Shown here one piece after another: positions 33,515-42,975 of a stretch of 64,000 nt of DNA. A program made the translations under genes and the position numbers. Below the pieces are notes generated by a model. That model had not been told where the DNA came from. It made no database searches and saw nothing but the letters and a program-made list of their open reading frames with translations. The stretch is from an uncultured Acetatifactor sp. (GTDB taxonomy: Bacteria; Bacillota; Clostridia; Lachnospirales; Lachnospiraceae), in the NCBI GenBank assembly GCA_910577235.1, contig CAJTMX010000019.1, positions 1-64,000 of the forward strand. Direction: 5' to 3'. Numbering within the stretch: position 1 is the stretch's first letter; each line of letters begins with the position of its first letter.

Positions 33515-34846
33515 TCAGAGTAGAAAAAAGCGTATAATCTGCTGAAAACACCACCTGTAATCGATCCTGCGCACGGCTTTCGCAGTCACAATATGTTCTT
33601 CCCGGTATACCCGGTCCTGGAATATGTACTGTATGGTTCCCACCTGTTCCCCGGCGGCCACCGGCGCTTCGAGCTGCCGCTGGATGTCGCATTCCACGCG
33701 GATCTCCTCTCCGTCCTTCAGCAGAAGTCCACTGATCTCTTCCGACGTCTCGTTTTCCTCCAGCCCTCTCTCCAATATCCGCACCGGCACACGGGCCGTC
33801 CCGTCAATATCCAGCGTCTGTCCCCGCAGCACGGTAATGGGTTCCAACTGAGATTCCTGATATGCCGCCTCATCCAGCGGGTGATAGGAAAAATCCTCCA
33901 GTCCGTAATTCATCAACGCTCTCGTATCGCTCCACTTGTAACTCTTATTGTTGGGCCAGCCGCACGCCAAAAGCGCTACCACCAATGTCTTTCCGTCCCG
34001 CTCCAGAGCGCCCACATAACAGTATCCGGCCTGGTTGGTAAAACCGGTCTTTCCACTGATGGCGCCCTGCATCATCTGTAGAAAGGCGTTATGGTTGACA
34101 CAGTTAAAGAAACGTCCGTTCTCTATGGAAAAACTGTGTGAAGGCGCCTGGGTGATCCTGAGAAAATCCTCTTTTTTGGGGGAGCGGTCTATACAATAGC
34201 ACATGATGGCCGCCAGATCCGCCGCTGTGGTGGAATGATGTTTCTCTATGGTTTCCCCGCTTTCCAGTGTCAGCACCTGGGTGGCATCCAGCCCGTTGGG
34301 GGTGATGAACCAGGTATCCTTACAGCCCAGTTCCTGGGCTTTGCGGTTCATCATCGCCGCAAATGCCTCCACCGCCTGTTTGCTCTCCTCCTGGGTGTAA
34401 TCCGCCGGCGATTTTTCCCGTAACTGCTCGGGCAGATATTGTCGTCCCACATGCTCCGCTATGGCCACCGCCGCGTCATTGTGAGATTCCAGCATCAGAC
34501 TGTACAACAGATCCTCCAGCAGATAGCGTTCCCCCTTTTGTACATACAGTTTCACCTTGGGCATGGAAGCCGCATAGGCGGATATCTCCACTGTTTCGCC
34601 GATATCTGCCGTCTCCAGGGTCAAAATACAGGTCATGATCTTGGTGGTGCTGGCCATGGGCAGCACCTGCGTGCCGTTTTTGTCATACAATATACGCCCG
34701 GATTCCGCGTCCATCAGCACAGCCGCCTGGGCATAGAGTTCTCCGGGATCAGGCTCCTGGGCATTCCCCTGTACGGCGCGCGACACCGCCAGCAGGCAGC
34801 AAAACACACACAGATATTGTTTCAGGCTTTTTTTCATATTGAACAT
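33515..34846 (-). CDS. D-alanyl-D-alanine carboxypeptidase, DacF-like
   Basis: A 443-residue secreted serine peptidase (family S11) that trims the terminal D-Ala from peptidoglycan stem peptides. A signal peptide (about 1-28) precedes the domain. The active-site motifs are STTK (nucleophile Ser and Lys), SHN and KTG in SGKTGFTNQAG. A C-terminal beta domain runs from about residue 295 to 425 and a short hydrophobic or amphipathic tail follows, as in PBP5-like enzymes. It is the first of two D,D-carboxypeptidases flanking scpAB. Confidence 0.93.
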   Translation of the reverse strand: MFNMKKSLKQYLCVFCCLLAVSRAVQGNAQEPDPGELYAQAAVLMDAESGRILYDKNGTQVLPMASTTKIMTCILTLETADIGETVEISAYAASMPKVKLYVQKGERYLLEDLLYSLMLESHNDAAVAIAEHVGRQYLPEQLREKSPADYTQEESKQAVEAFAAMMNRKAQELGCKDTWFITPNGLDATQVLTLESGETIEKHHSTTAADLAAIMCYCIDRSPKKEDFLRITQAPSHSFSIENGRFFNCVNHNAFLQMMQGAISGKTGFTNQAGYCYVGALERDGKTLVVALLACGWPNNKSYKWSDTRALMNYGLEDFSYHPLDEAAYQESQLEPITVLRGQTLDIDGTARVPVRILERGLEENETSEEISGLLLKDGEEIRVECDIQRQLEAPVAAGEQVGTIQYIFQDRVYREEHIVTAKAVRRIDYRWCFQQIIRFFLL

Positions 34847-34904
34847 ATAACCGCCACAGATTTTTGTTTATCTCAATATATGAGACGACCCGCCAATATA
34901 TGAA

Positions 34905-34940
34905 ATACCGTCAGGGCCCTATTTCCGGCTCTGACGGCAT
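34905..34940 (-). other. Stem-loop in the scpB-dacF spacer
   Basis: The arms ATACCGTCAG (34905-34914) and CTGACGGCAT (34931-34940) give a ten-pair hairpin with one G-T pair. It may end the scpAB transcript, but no T-run follows. The nearby repeats CAATATATGA (34874-34883 and 34894-34903) are 20 bases apart. No further gene is seen in 34847-35047 apart from a six-codon ORF near 34970. Confidence 0.4.
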
Positions 34941-35047
34941 TATCCAGCAATTATATAGTGAGTTTTCGCATAGTTCCTCCCGGCGCGCGGGACTGTCAGC
35001 AATACCGGGCCGCTTTGTTGCGGATCGGAGCGCTGCATCGGGACATT

Positions 35048-35617
35048 CTATATATCCAGCTGCATCTGCACCTCGGCCTCTGCCTGCTGCTTAAATTCTT
35101 CGATCTGTACCGTCGAAAGCTCCGGCAGCTCTTCCAGACTCCCCACTCCAAAGCTGCGCAGGAATTGCTGGGTGGTGCCGAACAGCAGCGGTCTTCCCGG
35201 CGCGTCCAGCCGCCCCAGCTCCGTGATCAGATCATATTCCAGCAGCTTGTTGATGGCGTGGTCGCAGCTGACGCCCCTGATCCTCTCGATCTCGACTCTG
35301 GTGATAGGCTGCTTATAAGCTATGATGGACAGCGTTTCTATCACCGTATCCGTCAAAACCATCTTTCTCGGTGCCTTGGCGATCTTGACCAGATACTCAT
35401 ACATATTCGCCTTGGTGCAGAGCTGTACGGCATTGTCAAAACGGGTGATGCCGATTCCTCTTCCCTCCTGCTCATATTCCTGAGCCATCTCCTCCAGAAT
35501 ACTCCGGACGGTCTGGACATCCGTCTCTATGGCCTCCGCCAGACGGCTGATATCCACCGACTCCCCCATGGCAAAGAGGATCGCCTCTATCGCCGCCTTC
35601 GCATGTATCTTCTCCAT
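35048..35617 (-). CDS. scpB: Segregation and condensation protein B
   Basis: ScpB is a winged-helix kleisin-interacting element that joins ScpA and SMC to compact and separate chromosomes. The 189-residue protein begins MEKIHAKAAIEAILFAMGE, a family-typical start, and contains LSIIAYKQPITRVEIERIRG, typical of the second winged helix. It starts 58 bases after scpA on the same strand. Confidence 0.96.
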   Translation of the reverse strand: MEKIHAKAAIEAILFAMGESVDISRLAEAIETDVQTVRSILEEMAQEYEQEGRGIGITRFDNAVQLCTKANMYEYLVKIAKAPRKMVLTDTVIETLSIIAYKQPITRVEIERIRGVSCDHAINKLLEYDLITELGRLDAPGRPLLFGTTQQFLRSFGVGSLEELPELSTVQIEEFKQQAEAEVQMQLDI

Positions 35618-35675
35618 CCGTATTCATTACCTTTCCTGACTTTCCCTGCTGTCATAGATTGCAGGCGGACCCATT

Positions 35676-36431
35676 TTATGTAGTCTCACATATATTGGAC
35701 TCTATCATAATATCGTCAAAAATATTTTCCTGGGATATGGTGATCCTTCCCATTTTCATCAGCTCCAGGATCACCAGAAAAGTGACTATGATCTGCATTC
35801 TCCCGGCCTGCTGCTCCAACAGTCCCCGGAAACTGAAACGCCGATGGCTCCTGGCGTAGGCCTCCACATACAGAGAGCGCTCGTCCATATCCACCTCGTC
35901 TTTTTCTATATTGCCATAATTGCTGCGGATAGGGTCAATCTTGTCCTCCTGGCGTTTTAACATGGCCTTAAAGATCTCATTTAGCTTTAACAGGTTCATA
36001 TCCCCGATCAGCTCTCCATAGTCCACAGGCTGCCGGTAAGCCGCCACCTCCTCCGGCAGCTGCTGGCCCCGGTAATAATTCTTCTCCGCGTCCACCAGCC
36101 TGTCCCGCAATTCAAAGGACATATATTTGAACATTTTGTATTCCAGCAGTTTTTGCACCAGCTCCGCCCGGGGGTCCTCTTCCTCCCCGTCCTCATTCAC
36201 TTCCTTGGGCAGCAGCATGCGGCATTTAATGTCGATCAGCGTGGCCGCCATGACCAGAAACTCGCTCATGACGTTCATATCCTCCGTCTCCATCTGCCTG
36301 ATGTATTCCAGATACTGCTGCGTGATCTCCACGATGGGAATATCGTAGATATCCACCTTGTTTTTGTCGATCAGGTGCAGCAACAGGTCCAGCGGCCCCT
36401 CAAACACCTCCAACTTTACCGGTATCGCCAT
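35676..36431 (-). CDS. scpA: Segregation and condensation protein A (kleisin)
   Basis: ScpA is the kleisin subunit that bridges the SMC heads. The 251-residue protein has the N-terminal signature VKLEVFEGPLDLLLHLIDKN and DIYDIPIVEITQQYLEYI, a helical middle, and a C-terminal winged helix. It is cotranscribed with scpB and lies 72 bases after the metallophosphoesterase gene. Confidence 0.96.
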   Translation of the reverse strand: MAIPVKLEVFEGPLDLLLHLIDKNKVDIYDIPIVEITQQYLEYIRQMETEDMNVMSEFLVMAATLIDIKCRMLLPKEVNEDGEEEDPRAELVQKLLEYKMFKYMSFELRDRLVDAEKNYYRGQQLPEEVAAYRQPVDYGELIGDMNLLKLNEIFKAMLKRQEDKIDPIRSNYGNIEKDEVDMDERSLYVEAYARSHRRFSFRGLLEQQAGRMQIIVTFLVILELMKMGRITISQENIFDDIMIESNICETT

Positions 36432-36503
36432 CCTTTTGTCCTTTCCGTGGCTTATCTTCTAAAAGAGTATTGTACCTGTTTTTTCCGCCGTATTCAAGCA
36501 GAA

Positions 36504-37394
36504 CTACTGTTCTGTCCTTTTGCCGGGACTCTCCGTTTCATCCCCCGCGAAATCCAGCACGATAAGCTCTCCGGGATTGAACAGTCTGAAAGGTATGGTA
36601 TGGATGCCCAGCCCCCTGCTCAGGATCATCGTGCTGTTCCCCTCCCGGTACACGCCGCCGTCATATTTTGGGAAAAAGCGCACATTGGGAGACAAAAGTC
36701 CCCTGCCCAGGAAGGGAATCCGAACGATGCCGCCGTGCACATGGCCGGCCAGCACCAGATCGGCTCCCCACCGGGCATATCTGGGGAAATAATCAGGGTT
36801 GTGAGCCAGCAGAACCGTATAACTACCCGGCACGGGACAACCCAGCAGCCCGGACAGATACTCCGGAGCCATCTCCGGAACGGTGAAACGCTTATAATAG
36901 TATCTGCCTATCTCCGACCCGTAAATTGTCAGATTGATACCCGGCAGCTGTACATGGCTGTTGACCATGGGGCTGATGCCCAGCTTTGCCAGGGCCTCAC
37001 CGTATCTCTCGGCGGCGTCCCCATAGGTGGCAGGATACAGCTTGATCCTGTGTTCATGGTTGCCGTTGGCGTAATACACCGGATACTTTTCAGCCAGAGA
37101 ACGCAGCAGGTTCACCGCCGTCTCCAGTTTTTCACCCGGTTTGCCGTTGATCATATCCCCGCCGATCAGCACCCCGTCCGGTTTCAGTTCCTCAATGGCT
37201 TTCAGCAGCCGGACATTGTCTCTCCCAAACTGCTTGTTGTGCAGATCAGACAAAAAGACCATCCGGCACTGTCCGCGGATACGCCGATCCCGAATCTCAT
37301 GCCTCACCACTACAAAGCGATTGCTGTCGTAGATCATAACCCACAGGACCGCCGTACAAAGCAGCCCCAGCATCAGTAACAATACATCCAACAT
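36504..37394 (-). CDS. Membrane-anchored metallophosphoesterase, YkuE-like
   Basis: A 296-residue protein with one N-terminal transmembrane helix and a calcineurin-like phosphoesterase domain. The dinuclear metal site is seen in FLSDLHN (DxH), LIGGDMI (GD), YANGNHEH (GNHE), and LAGHVHGG (GHxH). Relatives such as YkuE and YaeI-type enzymes act on phospholipid headgroups or UDP-sugars; the substrate here is unknown. It sits between a D,D-carboxypeptidase and scpA, probably in one transcript. Confidence 0.9.
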   Translation of the reverse strand: MLDVLLLMLGLLCTAVLWVMIYDSNRFVVVRHEIRDRRIRGQCRMVFLSDLHNKQFGRDNVRLLKAIEELKPDGVLIGGDMINGKPGEKLETAVNLLRSLAEKYPVYYANGNHEHRIKLYPATYGDAAERYGEALAKLGISPMVNSHVQLPGINLTIYGSEIGRYYYKRFTVPEMAPEYLSGLLGCPVPGSYTVLLAHNPDYFPRYARWGADLVLAGHVHGGIVRIPFLGRGLLSPNVRFFPKYDGGVYREGNSTMILSRGLGIHTIPFRLFNPGELIVLDFAGDETESPGKRTEQ

Positions 37395-37450
37395 TTTCTT
37401 CTCCGTCCGTAAATCTTTTAGCTAAGTGTAGTTTACCACATACCGCTCTG

Positions 37451-38671
37451 TTACAAAAGGAATTCCCGGAATATTTTAAACAGATAGTCCCGATACACCG
37501 CCTGGGCCACCGATTCCCCGTACAGTAGAGGAACGCAGCCCAGCTCCACGCCGTCCAGCATATATCTTACCAGTCCCGCCTGTCTGCCCTGTTCCACCGG
37601 TGCCTGGACGGACTGGGGCAGTTCCGTCACTTTTTCCACTCTGCTCAGATCCCTTCCCAGAATATCCAGATATCGGAACTCTCCTGCATAGACCAGGGGC
37701 ACCTGCTCTTTCACCCCCCTCTCCACCGGCATATCCGGCAGCGGGTCCGTGTTGGGGTCCACATACATGGCGCTGACGTTAAAGCCATATGTCAATAATG
37801 TCTGGGCATCCTTGAACCGCCCCTTGGGGTCCGGCGCTCCCATGACCACGGCGATCATATCGATGCCGTCTTTTCTGGCGGTAGCCGCCAGACAGAATTT
37901 GGCCTTTTCCGTGGAACCCGTCTTCAAGCCCGTGGCATAGGGGTACTGTTTCAGCAGCTTATTGGTACTGCTCAGAGTAAAATTGACGGTTCCCTGGCGT
38001 GTCTCGTGGGTGATATCCTCCATCCAAATCTGGGTGTAATCAAAAACCTGCGGATACTTGGTGATCAGTTCCCGGCTCATCAGCGCCACATCCTTGGCCG
38101 TGGTATAATGCCCGTCCGAGTTGGTCAGTCCGCAGCAGTCCTCAAAATGGGTATCCACCATTCCCAGCTGCCGGGCCTTTTCATTCATCATTCCCACAAA
38201 AGCCTCCTCGGAGCCGGCAATATGTTCTGCCACAGCCACAGACGCGTCATTGCCGGAGGCCACGGCGATACACTTTATCATTGTGTCCAAAGTCTGTATC
38301 TCTCCCTGGGCCAAAAATACCTGGGAACCTCCCATGGAGCTTGCGTATTCACTGGTGATCACGCTGTCGCTTAAACTGACCTTGCCGTTTTCGATCTGTT
38401 CAAATGTAAGCAGCAGAGTCATAATCTTGGTGATGCTGGCCGGACATCTCCTCTCCGTAGCGTTCAGTTCAAAAATGATCTGTCCGGTGGATGCCTCCAT
38501 GAGGATCGCCGACGGAGCCGATATCTCCACCTGCGCCTGAACCGGCATTACCGTGTCGAAAAGCTGCAGCAAGGTAAACCACAGTCCCATAACAAGCGCC
38601 GCCCAGCGCCTGGTTACGGTTTTCCGCCGCTTTCTGCTATGTATTGTTCTATTTTGGGATCTCTCTGCCAT
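37451..38671 (-). CDS. D-alanyl-D-alanine carboxypeptidase
   Basis: A 406-residue S11 serine peptidase, paralogous to the gene at 33515. After a basic N-terminus (RTIHSRKRRKTVTRRW) there is one hydrophobic signal. The catalytic motifs are SITK, SGN in AVASGNDASVAVAEH, and KTG in GLKTGSTEKAKF. A C-terminal beta domain ends in a short amphipathic tail. The ATG at 38671 with GGGGAAGG upstream is the best start; the track start at 38806 adds 45 residues that lie over the terminator of the neighbouring gene. Confidence 0.94.
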   Translation of the reverse strand: MAERSQNRTIHSRKRRKTVTRRWAALVMGLWFTLLQLFDTVMPVQAQVEISAPSAILMEASTGQIIFELNATERRCPASITKIMTLLLTFEQIENGKVSLSDSVITSEYASSMGGSQVFLAQGEIQTLDTMIKCIAVASGNDASVAVAEHIAGSEEAFVGMMNEKARQLGMVDTHFEDCCGLTNSDGHYTTAKDVALMSRELITKYPQVFDYTQIWMEDITHETRQGTVNFTLSSTNKLLKQYPYATGLKTGSTEKAKFCLAATARKDGIDMIAVVMGAPDPKGRFKDAQTLLTYGFNVSAMYVDPNTDPLPDMPVERGVKEQVPLVYAGEFRYLDILGRDLSRVEKVTELPQSVQAPVEQGRQAGLVRYMLDGVELGCVPLLYGESVAQAVYRDYLFKIFREFLL

Positions 38672-38743
38672 ATGCGCACCTTCCCCTTTCCGTTCTACCA
38701 CTAATATATGGGACCGGTAAAGCGTGTATGCACAATCTGACAT

Positions 38744-38780
38744 AAAAACAGGGGCCGCGGCATATCCGCCACAACCCCTG
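38744..38780 (-). terminator. Terminator of the CmpB-like gene
   Basis: Long GC-rich arms, CAGGGG...GCGGCA paired with GCCAC...CCCCTG, are followed on the minus strand by TTTTTATG. It begins just after the membrane protein stop at 38797. Confidence 0.8.
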
Positions 38781-38796
38781 ACCGTTCTCTCCGGCA

Positions 38797-39390
38797 TTAA
38801 TTCCATCTGGCTCTGAATTCGTTCACTTTCTCCGACAAGCGCTCCCGCTGTCTGGACAGATCCACATGAAACGCATGCAGCAACTGCACGATATAGTCAA
38901 TGGTAACCACCAGCATGATCACCCATATCAGCTTGGTACCCACATGCATGGGAACCCTGTCGATGGCCTGCAATACCCATCCATGGAGAAAAAATACGAT
39001 TCCCAGGCCATAAAATCCCCATGCCACCGTACTCTCCAGACAGATGATCCCCTTGTAATTAAACGGTTTCTCATTGTAATCCCACCACAGTTCTCCAAAA
39101 ATACGGATCATCATCTTGCCGACCAAAAATTCAAAAGTGGTGGCGGAAAGGGCCGCCACTATGTAGAGAACAAGCCAATTAAATTTCAAGGGGCGCAAAA
39201 GCAGATAGCCGATCACGGCCCCAAAACCGTAGATCGGGCAGAACGGCCCTTTGGCAAAACCCCTGTTGGTCAGCTTTTTATTGCAGAACGACATATAGAT
39301 GGATTCCACCAGCCATCCCAGCATACTGTACACGATAAAAGCCGCTGTCAAATGATACACGTCCGTTCCAAACATTTCTTTTGTCCACAT
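38797..39390 (-). CDS. Polytopic membrane protein, CmpB / putative ABC-transporter type IV family
   Basis: A 197-residue protein with five or six helices. The signature FIVYSMLGWLVESIYMSF near the N-terminus, followed by NRGFAKGPFCPIYGFGAV and WWDYNEKPFNYKGIICLEST, is typical of the CmpB-like family annotated as putative ABC transporter permeases, although no ATPase is nearby and real function is unknown. The ATG at 39390 has GGAGGGAATGG in front; the track ATG at 39432 runs through the rpsU terminator. Confidence 0.88.
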   Translation of the reverse strand: MWTKEMFGTDVYHLTAAFIVYSMLGWLVESIYMSFCNKKLTNRGFAKGPFCPIYGFGAVIGYLLLRPLKFNWLVLYIVAALSATTFEFLVGKMMIRIFGELWWDYNEKPFNYKGIICLESTVAWGFYGLGIVFFLHGWVLQAIDRVPMHVGTKLIWVIMLVVTIDYIVQLLHAFHVDLSRQRERLSEKVNEFRARWN

Positions 39391-39444
39391 GATCCATTCC
39401 CTCCAAATGCCGCAAACACTGTTTTCTCGCATACACAGGAAAGT

Positions 39445-39470
39445 AAAAGTCCCTGGACTGCGCCAAGGAC
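39445..39470 (-). terminator. Terminator of rpsU
   Basis: The arms GTCCTTGG and CCAGGGAC (one G-T pair) with a six-base loop are followed on the minus strand by TTTTAC. It is ten bases past the rpsU stop. Confidence 0.65.
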
Positions 39471-39480
39471 CTTCATGTCA

Positions 39481-39657
39481 TTAGTTATATTTACGCTTTC
39501 TTGCTGCCTCGGACTTCTTCTTACGCTTTACGCTGGGCTTCTCGTAATGCTCTCTCTTCCGGATCTCCTGCTGGATTCCAGCCTTCGCACAACTTCTCTT
39601 GAAACGACGCAACGCGCTGTCCAAAGTCTCGTTCTCTTTTACGATTACGTTTGACAT
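39481..39657 (-). CDS. rpsU: 30S ribosomal protein S21
   Basis: A 58-residue basic ribosomal protein of the small subunit that supports early steps of mRNA binding. MSNVIVKENETLDSALRRFK and the Lys/Arg-rich C-terminus are family-typical. The correct ATG is 39657, after GGGAGGTCAGG; the track start at 39690 adds eleven residues. In Firmicutes it often stands alone with its own promoter and terminator, as here. Confidence 0.97.
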   Translation of the reverse strand: MSNVIVKENETLDSALRRFKRSCAKAGIQQEIRKREHYEKPSVKRKKKSEAARKRKYN

Positions 39658-39748
39658 GAATACACCTGACCTCCCTTCAGTCCCTTGCAAGCATCTTGAC
39701 TGACCGGGTTAATATTATGTACATTGGAAACCCATATGTACATAGCAT

Positions 39749-39776
39749 ATTATACCACAAAAGTCAGATACGTCAA
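39749..39776 (-). promoter_or_regulatory. rpsU promoter with extended -10
   Basis: On the minus strand TTGACG (39771-39776) and TATAAT (39749-39754) are 16 bases apart. TGG in front of the -10 box makes an extended -10. The following leader of about 85 bases holds two copies of the palindrome ATGTACAT (39736-39743 and 39717-39724). Confidence 0.7.
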
Positions 39777-39848
39777 CTGTTTTTTTATATTTATTTTATT
39801 TTCTTGTTCCCTGTACTTACAATATGCAATATACCGTTCTTTTCGCGC

Positions 39849-40724
39849 TTAATAAAGCAGATTATCCGGCCGTTCCTCCAGCCATCCCCCGGCGGCGGCC
39901 GGAAGGATATCGTCGCTGTAGACGCCGCTGACGCCCTCCTCAAACCGCTGCCGGGCCTCCGCCTCATCATTTACCGTATGAACATAAACTTTTACAGCGC
40001 CGCTTTCCAGCTCACTGCTCTTTTCCCCGTCCCACCAGGAGGAGGGCATCACCAGCACGGGAATCTCTCTCTGCTCCATAAATGACAGGATCTCCTCCCC
40101 GCCCGGATACCCTATATAATACAATGTCCACAGCAGATTTTCAAATGGATACACCGCCATTACCTCATCGTACATCTCTTTATAGTATATCTGCACGATC
40201 ACCCGTGAAAGTACGTCCTCATACCCGTTTTCCACCGCCGTGTCAACAAACAGCTCAAACTGCTTTTCCACTTCGGGGGAATATTTTGTATCCGTCACCA
40301 TATAGATATTGGGGTATTGTCTCATGATGGCGAACCAATCTTCCAAGGTCAGCGGCGTATATTCCCCGTAGAGAGGAGCATCCAAAAATTCCCCGACAGT
40401 AACCGCCCATTTTTCATCCGCTGTCCACCCGAAAGCCTCCGCCTGTCCCAAGTCCGAATTCCAGTCATGTCTCAGGACCATGACCCCATCGAAGGTAATC
40501 TGAATATCCGTCTCAAATACACGCTGGCCCAGATCATAATTATACATAAACGCTTCCCGGGAATTGGTCAGGGATAATCCCTCTTCGGTCCTTCCCATAG
40601 CGTGACATATCACAGGGTATTTTTCATACCAGGGAATCTCCATGCTGCGGCGGTTTAAAGTCATCATGATCAAAGCCAGCAATAAATAGGCCCCGCCCAA
40701 ACCAAACACTGTTTTTCCTCTCAT
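39849..40724 (-). CDS. Glycerophosphodiester phosphodiesterase-like protein
   Basis: A 291-residue protein with one N-terminal membrane helix and a GDPD/PI-PLC-like barrel facing outwards. Family residues are visible: ICHAMG near residue 40, FETDIQIT for the metal-binding Glu and Asp, and LRHDWNSDLG with the catalytic His. GDPD enzymes cleave glycerophosphodiesters from lipids or teichoic acid. Its start overlaps the stop of the LTA-synthase-like gene by four bases, suggesting joint work on glycerolphosphate polymers or their precursors. Confidence 0.88.
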   Translation of the reverse strand: MRGKTVFGLGGAYLLLALIMMTLNRRSMEIPWYEKYPVICHAMGRTEEGLSLTNSREAFMYNYDLGQRVFETDIQITFDGVMVLRHDWNSDLGQAEAFGWTADEKWAVTVGEFLDAPLYGEYTPLTLEDWFAIMRQYPNIYMVTDTKYSPEVEKQFELFVDTAVENGYEDVLSRVIVQIYYKEMYDEVMAVYPFENLLWTLYYIGYPGGEEILSFMEQREIPVLVMPSSWWDGEKSSELESGAVKVYVHTVNDEAEARQRFEEGVSGVYSDDILPAAAGGWLEERPDNLLY

Positions 40725-42718
40725 CTGTCCTGTTTCTCCGTTCCCACAAATATATCCTCAAGATAGTCCTTCATGTACAGCTGATTGTATTGAAACATCC
40801 TGTACCTGCTGATCAGATCTTCGTCCCACACATCCGCGATATCAACCAGCTTTCCCTCTTTGTCCAGACAACCGATCTTGGTCAGTACAGGGTACTCTCT
40901 GTGCAGTTCCATCAGATACTGATAAAAAGGCGGGAGTTCCAGTCCCGCGCACTCCATGAGCACCGCCGGCAGATAATTGGCGCTCATGTCCCCGTATTCT
41001 CTCCAGCCTGTGTCATAATTACTCCATATGATATAGGGCACAATATGTTTCTGCAGACTGATTTCCCGGTCATTCCATTTCTGCCCCTCGAATACGGCGC
41101 TGTAAAAATCCTCTTTCCATATTGGCTGATGGTCGCCAAACATACAGACGATCACCTCTTCTTCCTCCTGTTCAAAATACGCTATAAGCTTTCCGAATTC
41201 CTCATCGGTTATTCGTAACAGATTGATATATCTCTGCAGTTCTTCCGCCTGCTCTAAAGTATCGCCGGGCGTGTTTCCCACTTTCAGCACGCCCGTCTCC
41301 ATGGGAATATCTTCACCCATATAACTCCCGTGGTTCTGAATAGTCACATTAAACAAGAAAAAAGGCTTTTCTTTATCCCTCTGTTCATATCTGTGGATTA
41401 TTTCGTTAAAATTGCAGGCATCAGAGATATATCCACCCAAATATTCATACGGAGTTTCCCATTTACCCTCATGAATAAATTCGTCAAACCCAAAATGTTC
41501 GTATACCCTGTTTCTCCCCCATGCCACCGCACCATTGGGATGTACTGCCATAGTCTCATATCCCTGAGCCGACAGAACTCTCGCCATGGACGGCATATCA
41601 TGACGGATCTGATTTCCGTACGGAACCACCCCGGAGGCTAGAAAGGACATGCTGTTCCCTGTCAAAGCCTCAAACTCCGTGTTCGCCGTAAGCCCTCCCA
41701 GAATAGATACGTAGAGATTTCCTCTCAGAGCGTCATCCGTCAGACTGTCTGTAAAAGACATATATGCGTCCGTCACATCCAGATGTCCCAGCATGCCGGG
41801 GTCGCTCCACGCCTCGTTCATGATCATAATAATATTGGGAGTTTTCCACTCTTTCTCCGGTATCCCATATTTTTCGGCAGTTTCCTCGGCGATCTCCCTC
41901 AGCGCCTGTTCCGAGTAACCGTCCGGTACATCCAGCTCACTGTCTTTCAATAGCAGAAAATAACTCATGCAGGTACCGTTCAGACTTCTGGACATACCCA
42001 GATTCCAGTAAGGGATCATAAATTCCTTTCCCAACGGATTTGGCGTGTCCATCACCACATGGTACCACCCCGCTATACACAATACCGCCGCAATGGATAC
42101 CGATATATGCGCCCATTTACACATACGCACCCGTATCCGGGAGCCCAGCACGATAAAGAACAGAAAATATATCACCGTATACAACGCCTCCGGGGACAGT
42201 CCGTAATCGTAACTTCCCATGACTGTAACGGCGGTTCCCACAGCGCGCAGATCGCTGGGCATTAAAAAATCGCCTCTGAATTTCCATATATAATATTCCA
42301 CCAAAAACAGAATCAGGAAGAATCCGCTCCCTCCTCCCAGCGCCGCCGCGCTGTTCTGTGTCAAGACAAAGATCAGCAGATACGCGCATATGATAAACGC
42401 TACCGTCAAAAGCTCAGCTCCGTCCACAAGCCGGCTCATATCCTGCATGGGCAGTTCCAGCCTCTGAAAACTTTTTTGGGGAACATACAGAAGATACACA
42501 ATCAGCATCGGAACGGAGATCCAATTGGACAATTTGGGTAACAGCAGCAGAAGGCCGCTTAGCACACTGAGTCCCATACATATTATCAGTCTTTTGCCAA
42601 TCCCATCCCAGGCGAATGCCGTGAGCGCCAGCATTATAATCGTTATCGCTGCCGAACAGACTGTCTTTCGGGGTGTCTTCAAAGTATTTTTAAAATCCGT
42701 CAGTACTCTTTCAATCAC
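40721..42718 (-). CDS. LTA synthase-family phosphoglycerol transferase
   Basis: A 665-residue protein: about seven N-terminal transmembrane helices, then a large extracellular sulfatase-type domain from about residue 270. This is the build of lipoteichoic acid synthases and related phosphoglycerol transferases that add glycerolphosphate to envelope glycans. The expected nucleophilic Thr lies in GGLTANTEFEALTGN, with metal sites in NEAWSDPG and CMFGDHQP. The exact polymer is unknown. It overlaps the GDPD gene and is divergent from the XRE regulator. Confidence 0.93.
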   Translation of the reverse strand: MIERVLTDFKNTLKTPRKTVCSAAITIIMLALTAFAWDGIGKRLIICMGLSVLSGLLLLLPKLSNWISVPMLIVYLLYVPQKSFQRLELPMQDMSRLVDGAELLTVAFIICAYLLIFVLTQNSAAALGGGSGFFLILFLVEYYIWKFRGDFLMPSDLRAVGTAVTVMGSYDYGLSPEALYTVIYFLFFIVLGSRIRVRMCKWAHISVSIAAVLCIAGWYHVVMDTPNPLGKEFMIPYWNLGMSRSLNGTCMSYFLLLKDSELDVPDGYSEQALREIAEETAEKYGIPEKEWKTPNIIMIMNEAWSDPGMLGHLDVTDAYMSFTDSLTDDALRGNLYVSILGGLTANTEFEALTGNSMSFLASGVVPYGNQIRHDMPSMARVLSAQGYETMAVHPNGAVAWGRNRVYEHFGFDEFIHEGKWETPYEYLGGYISDACNFNEIIHRYEQRDKEKPFFLFNVTIQNHGSYMGEDIPMETGVLKVGNTPGDTLEQAEELQRYINLLRITDEEFGKLIAYFEQEEEEVIVCMFGDHQPIWKEDFYSAVFEGQKWNDREISLQKHIVPYIIWSNYDTGWREYGDMSANYLPAVLMECAGLELPPFYQYLMELHREYPVLTKIGCLDKEGKLVDIADVWDEDLISRYRMFQYNQLYMKDYLEDIFVGTEKQDR

Positions 42719-42782
42719 TTACACTTTACCTCCTTATCAATCAGCAAACCGGATTTACATACAAACAACCGCATTATATCAT

Positions 42783-42850
42783 CTTTAAGCAAAGTACGCA
42801 ATGCTTTAAGCATTGTTTTGTTGCCCTAAAGCAGAATACAAAACAATAAA
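42783..42850. promoter_or_regulatory. Nested palindromes between LTA-synthase-like and XRE genes
   Basis: The perfect odd palindrome CAATGCTTTAAGCATTG occupies 42799-42815, the word CTTTAAGCA is repeated 21 bases earlier at 42783, and GTTTTGT/ACAAAAC form flanking arms near 42813-42845. This fits an operator region for the XRE regulator or the divergent gene, but no clean promoter boxes were found and the assignment is a guess. Confidence 0.35.
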
Positions 42851-42975
42851 ATGAAATAAAGCAGTAACGTTTGAACAGCACCCGGAATAAATGCCAACCA
42901 CAATTAAGAACGGCATCATTCACCGCAACCGGTGCGGAAACAACGGTTATAGAGCTTACACAGGAGGGTATGTTT

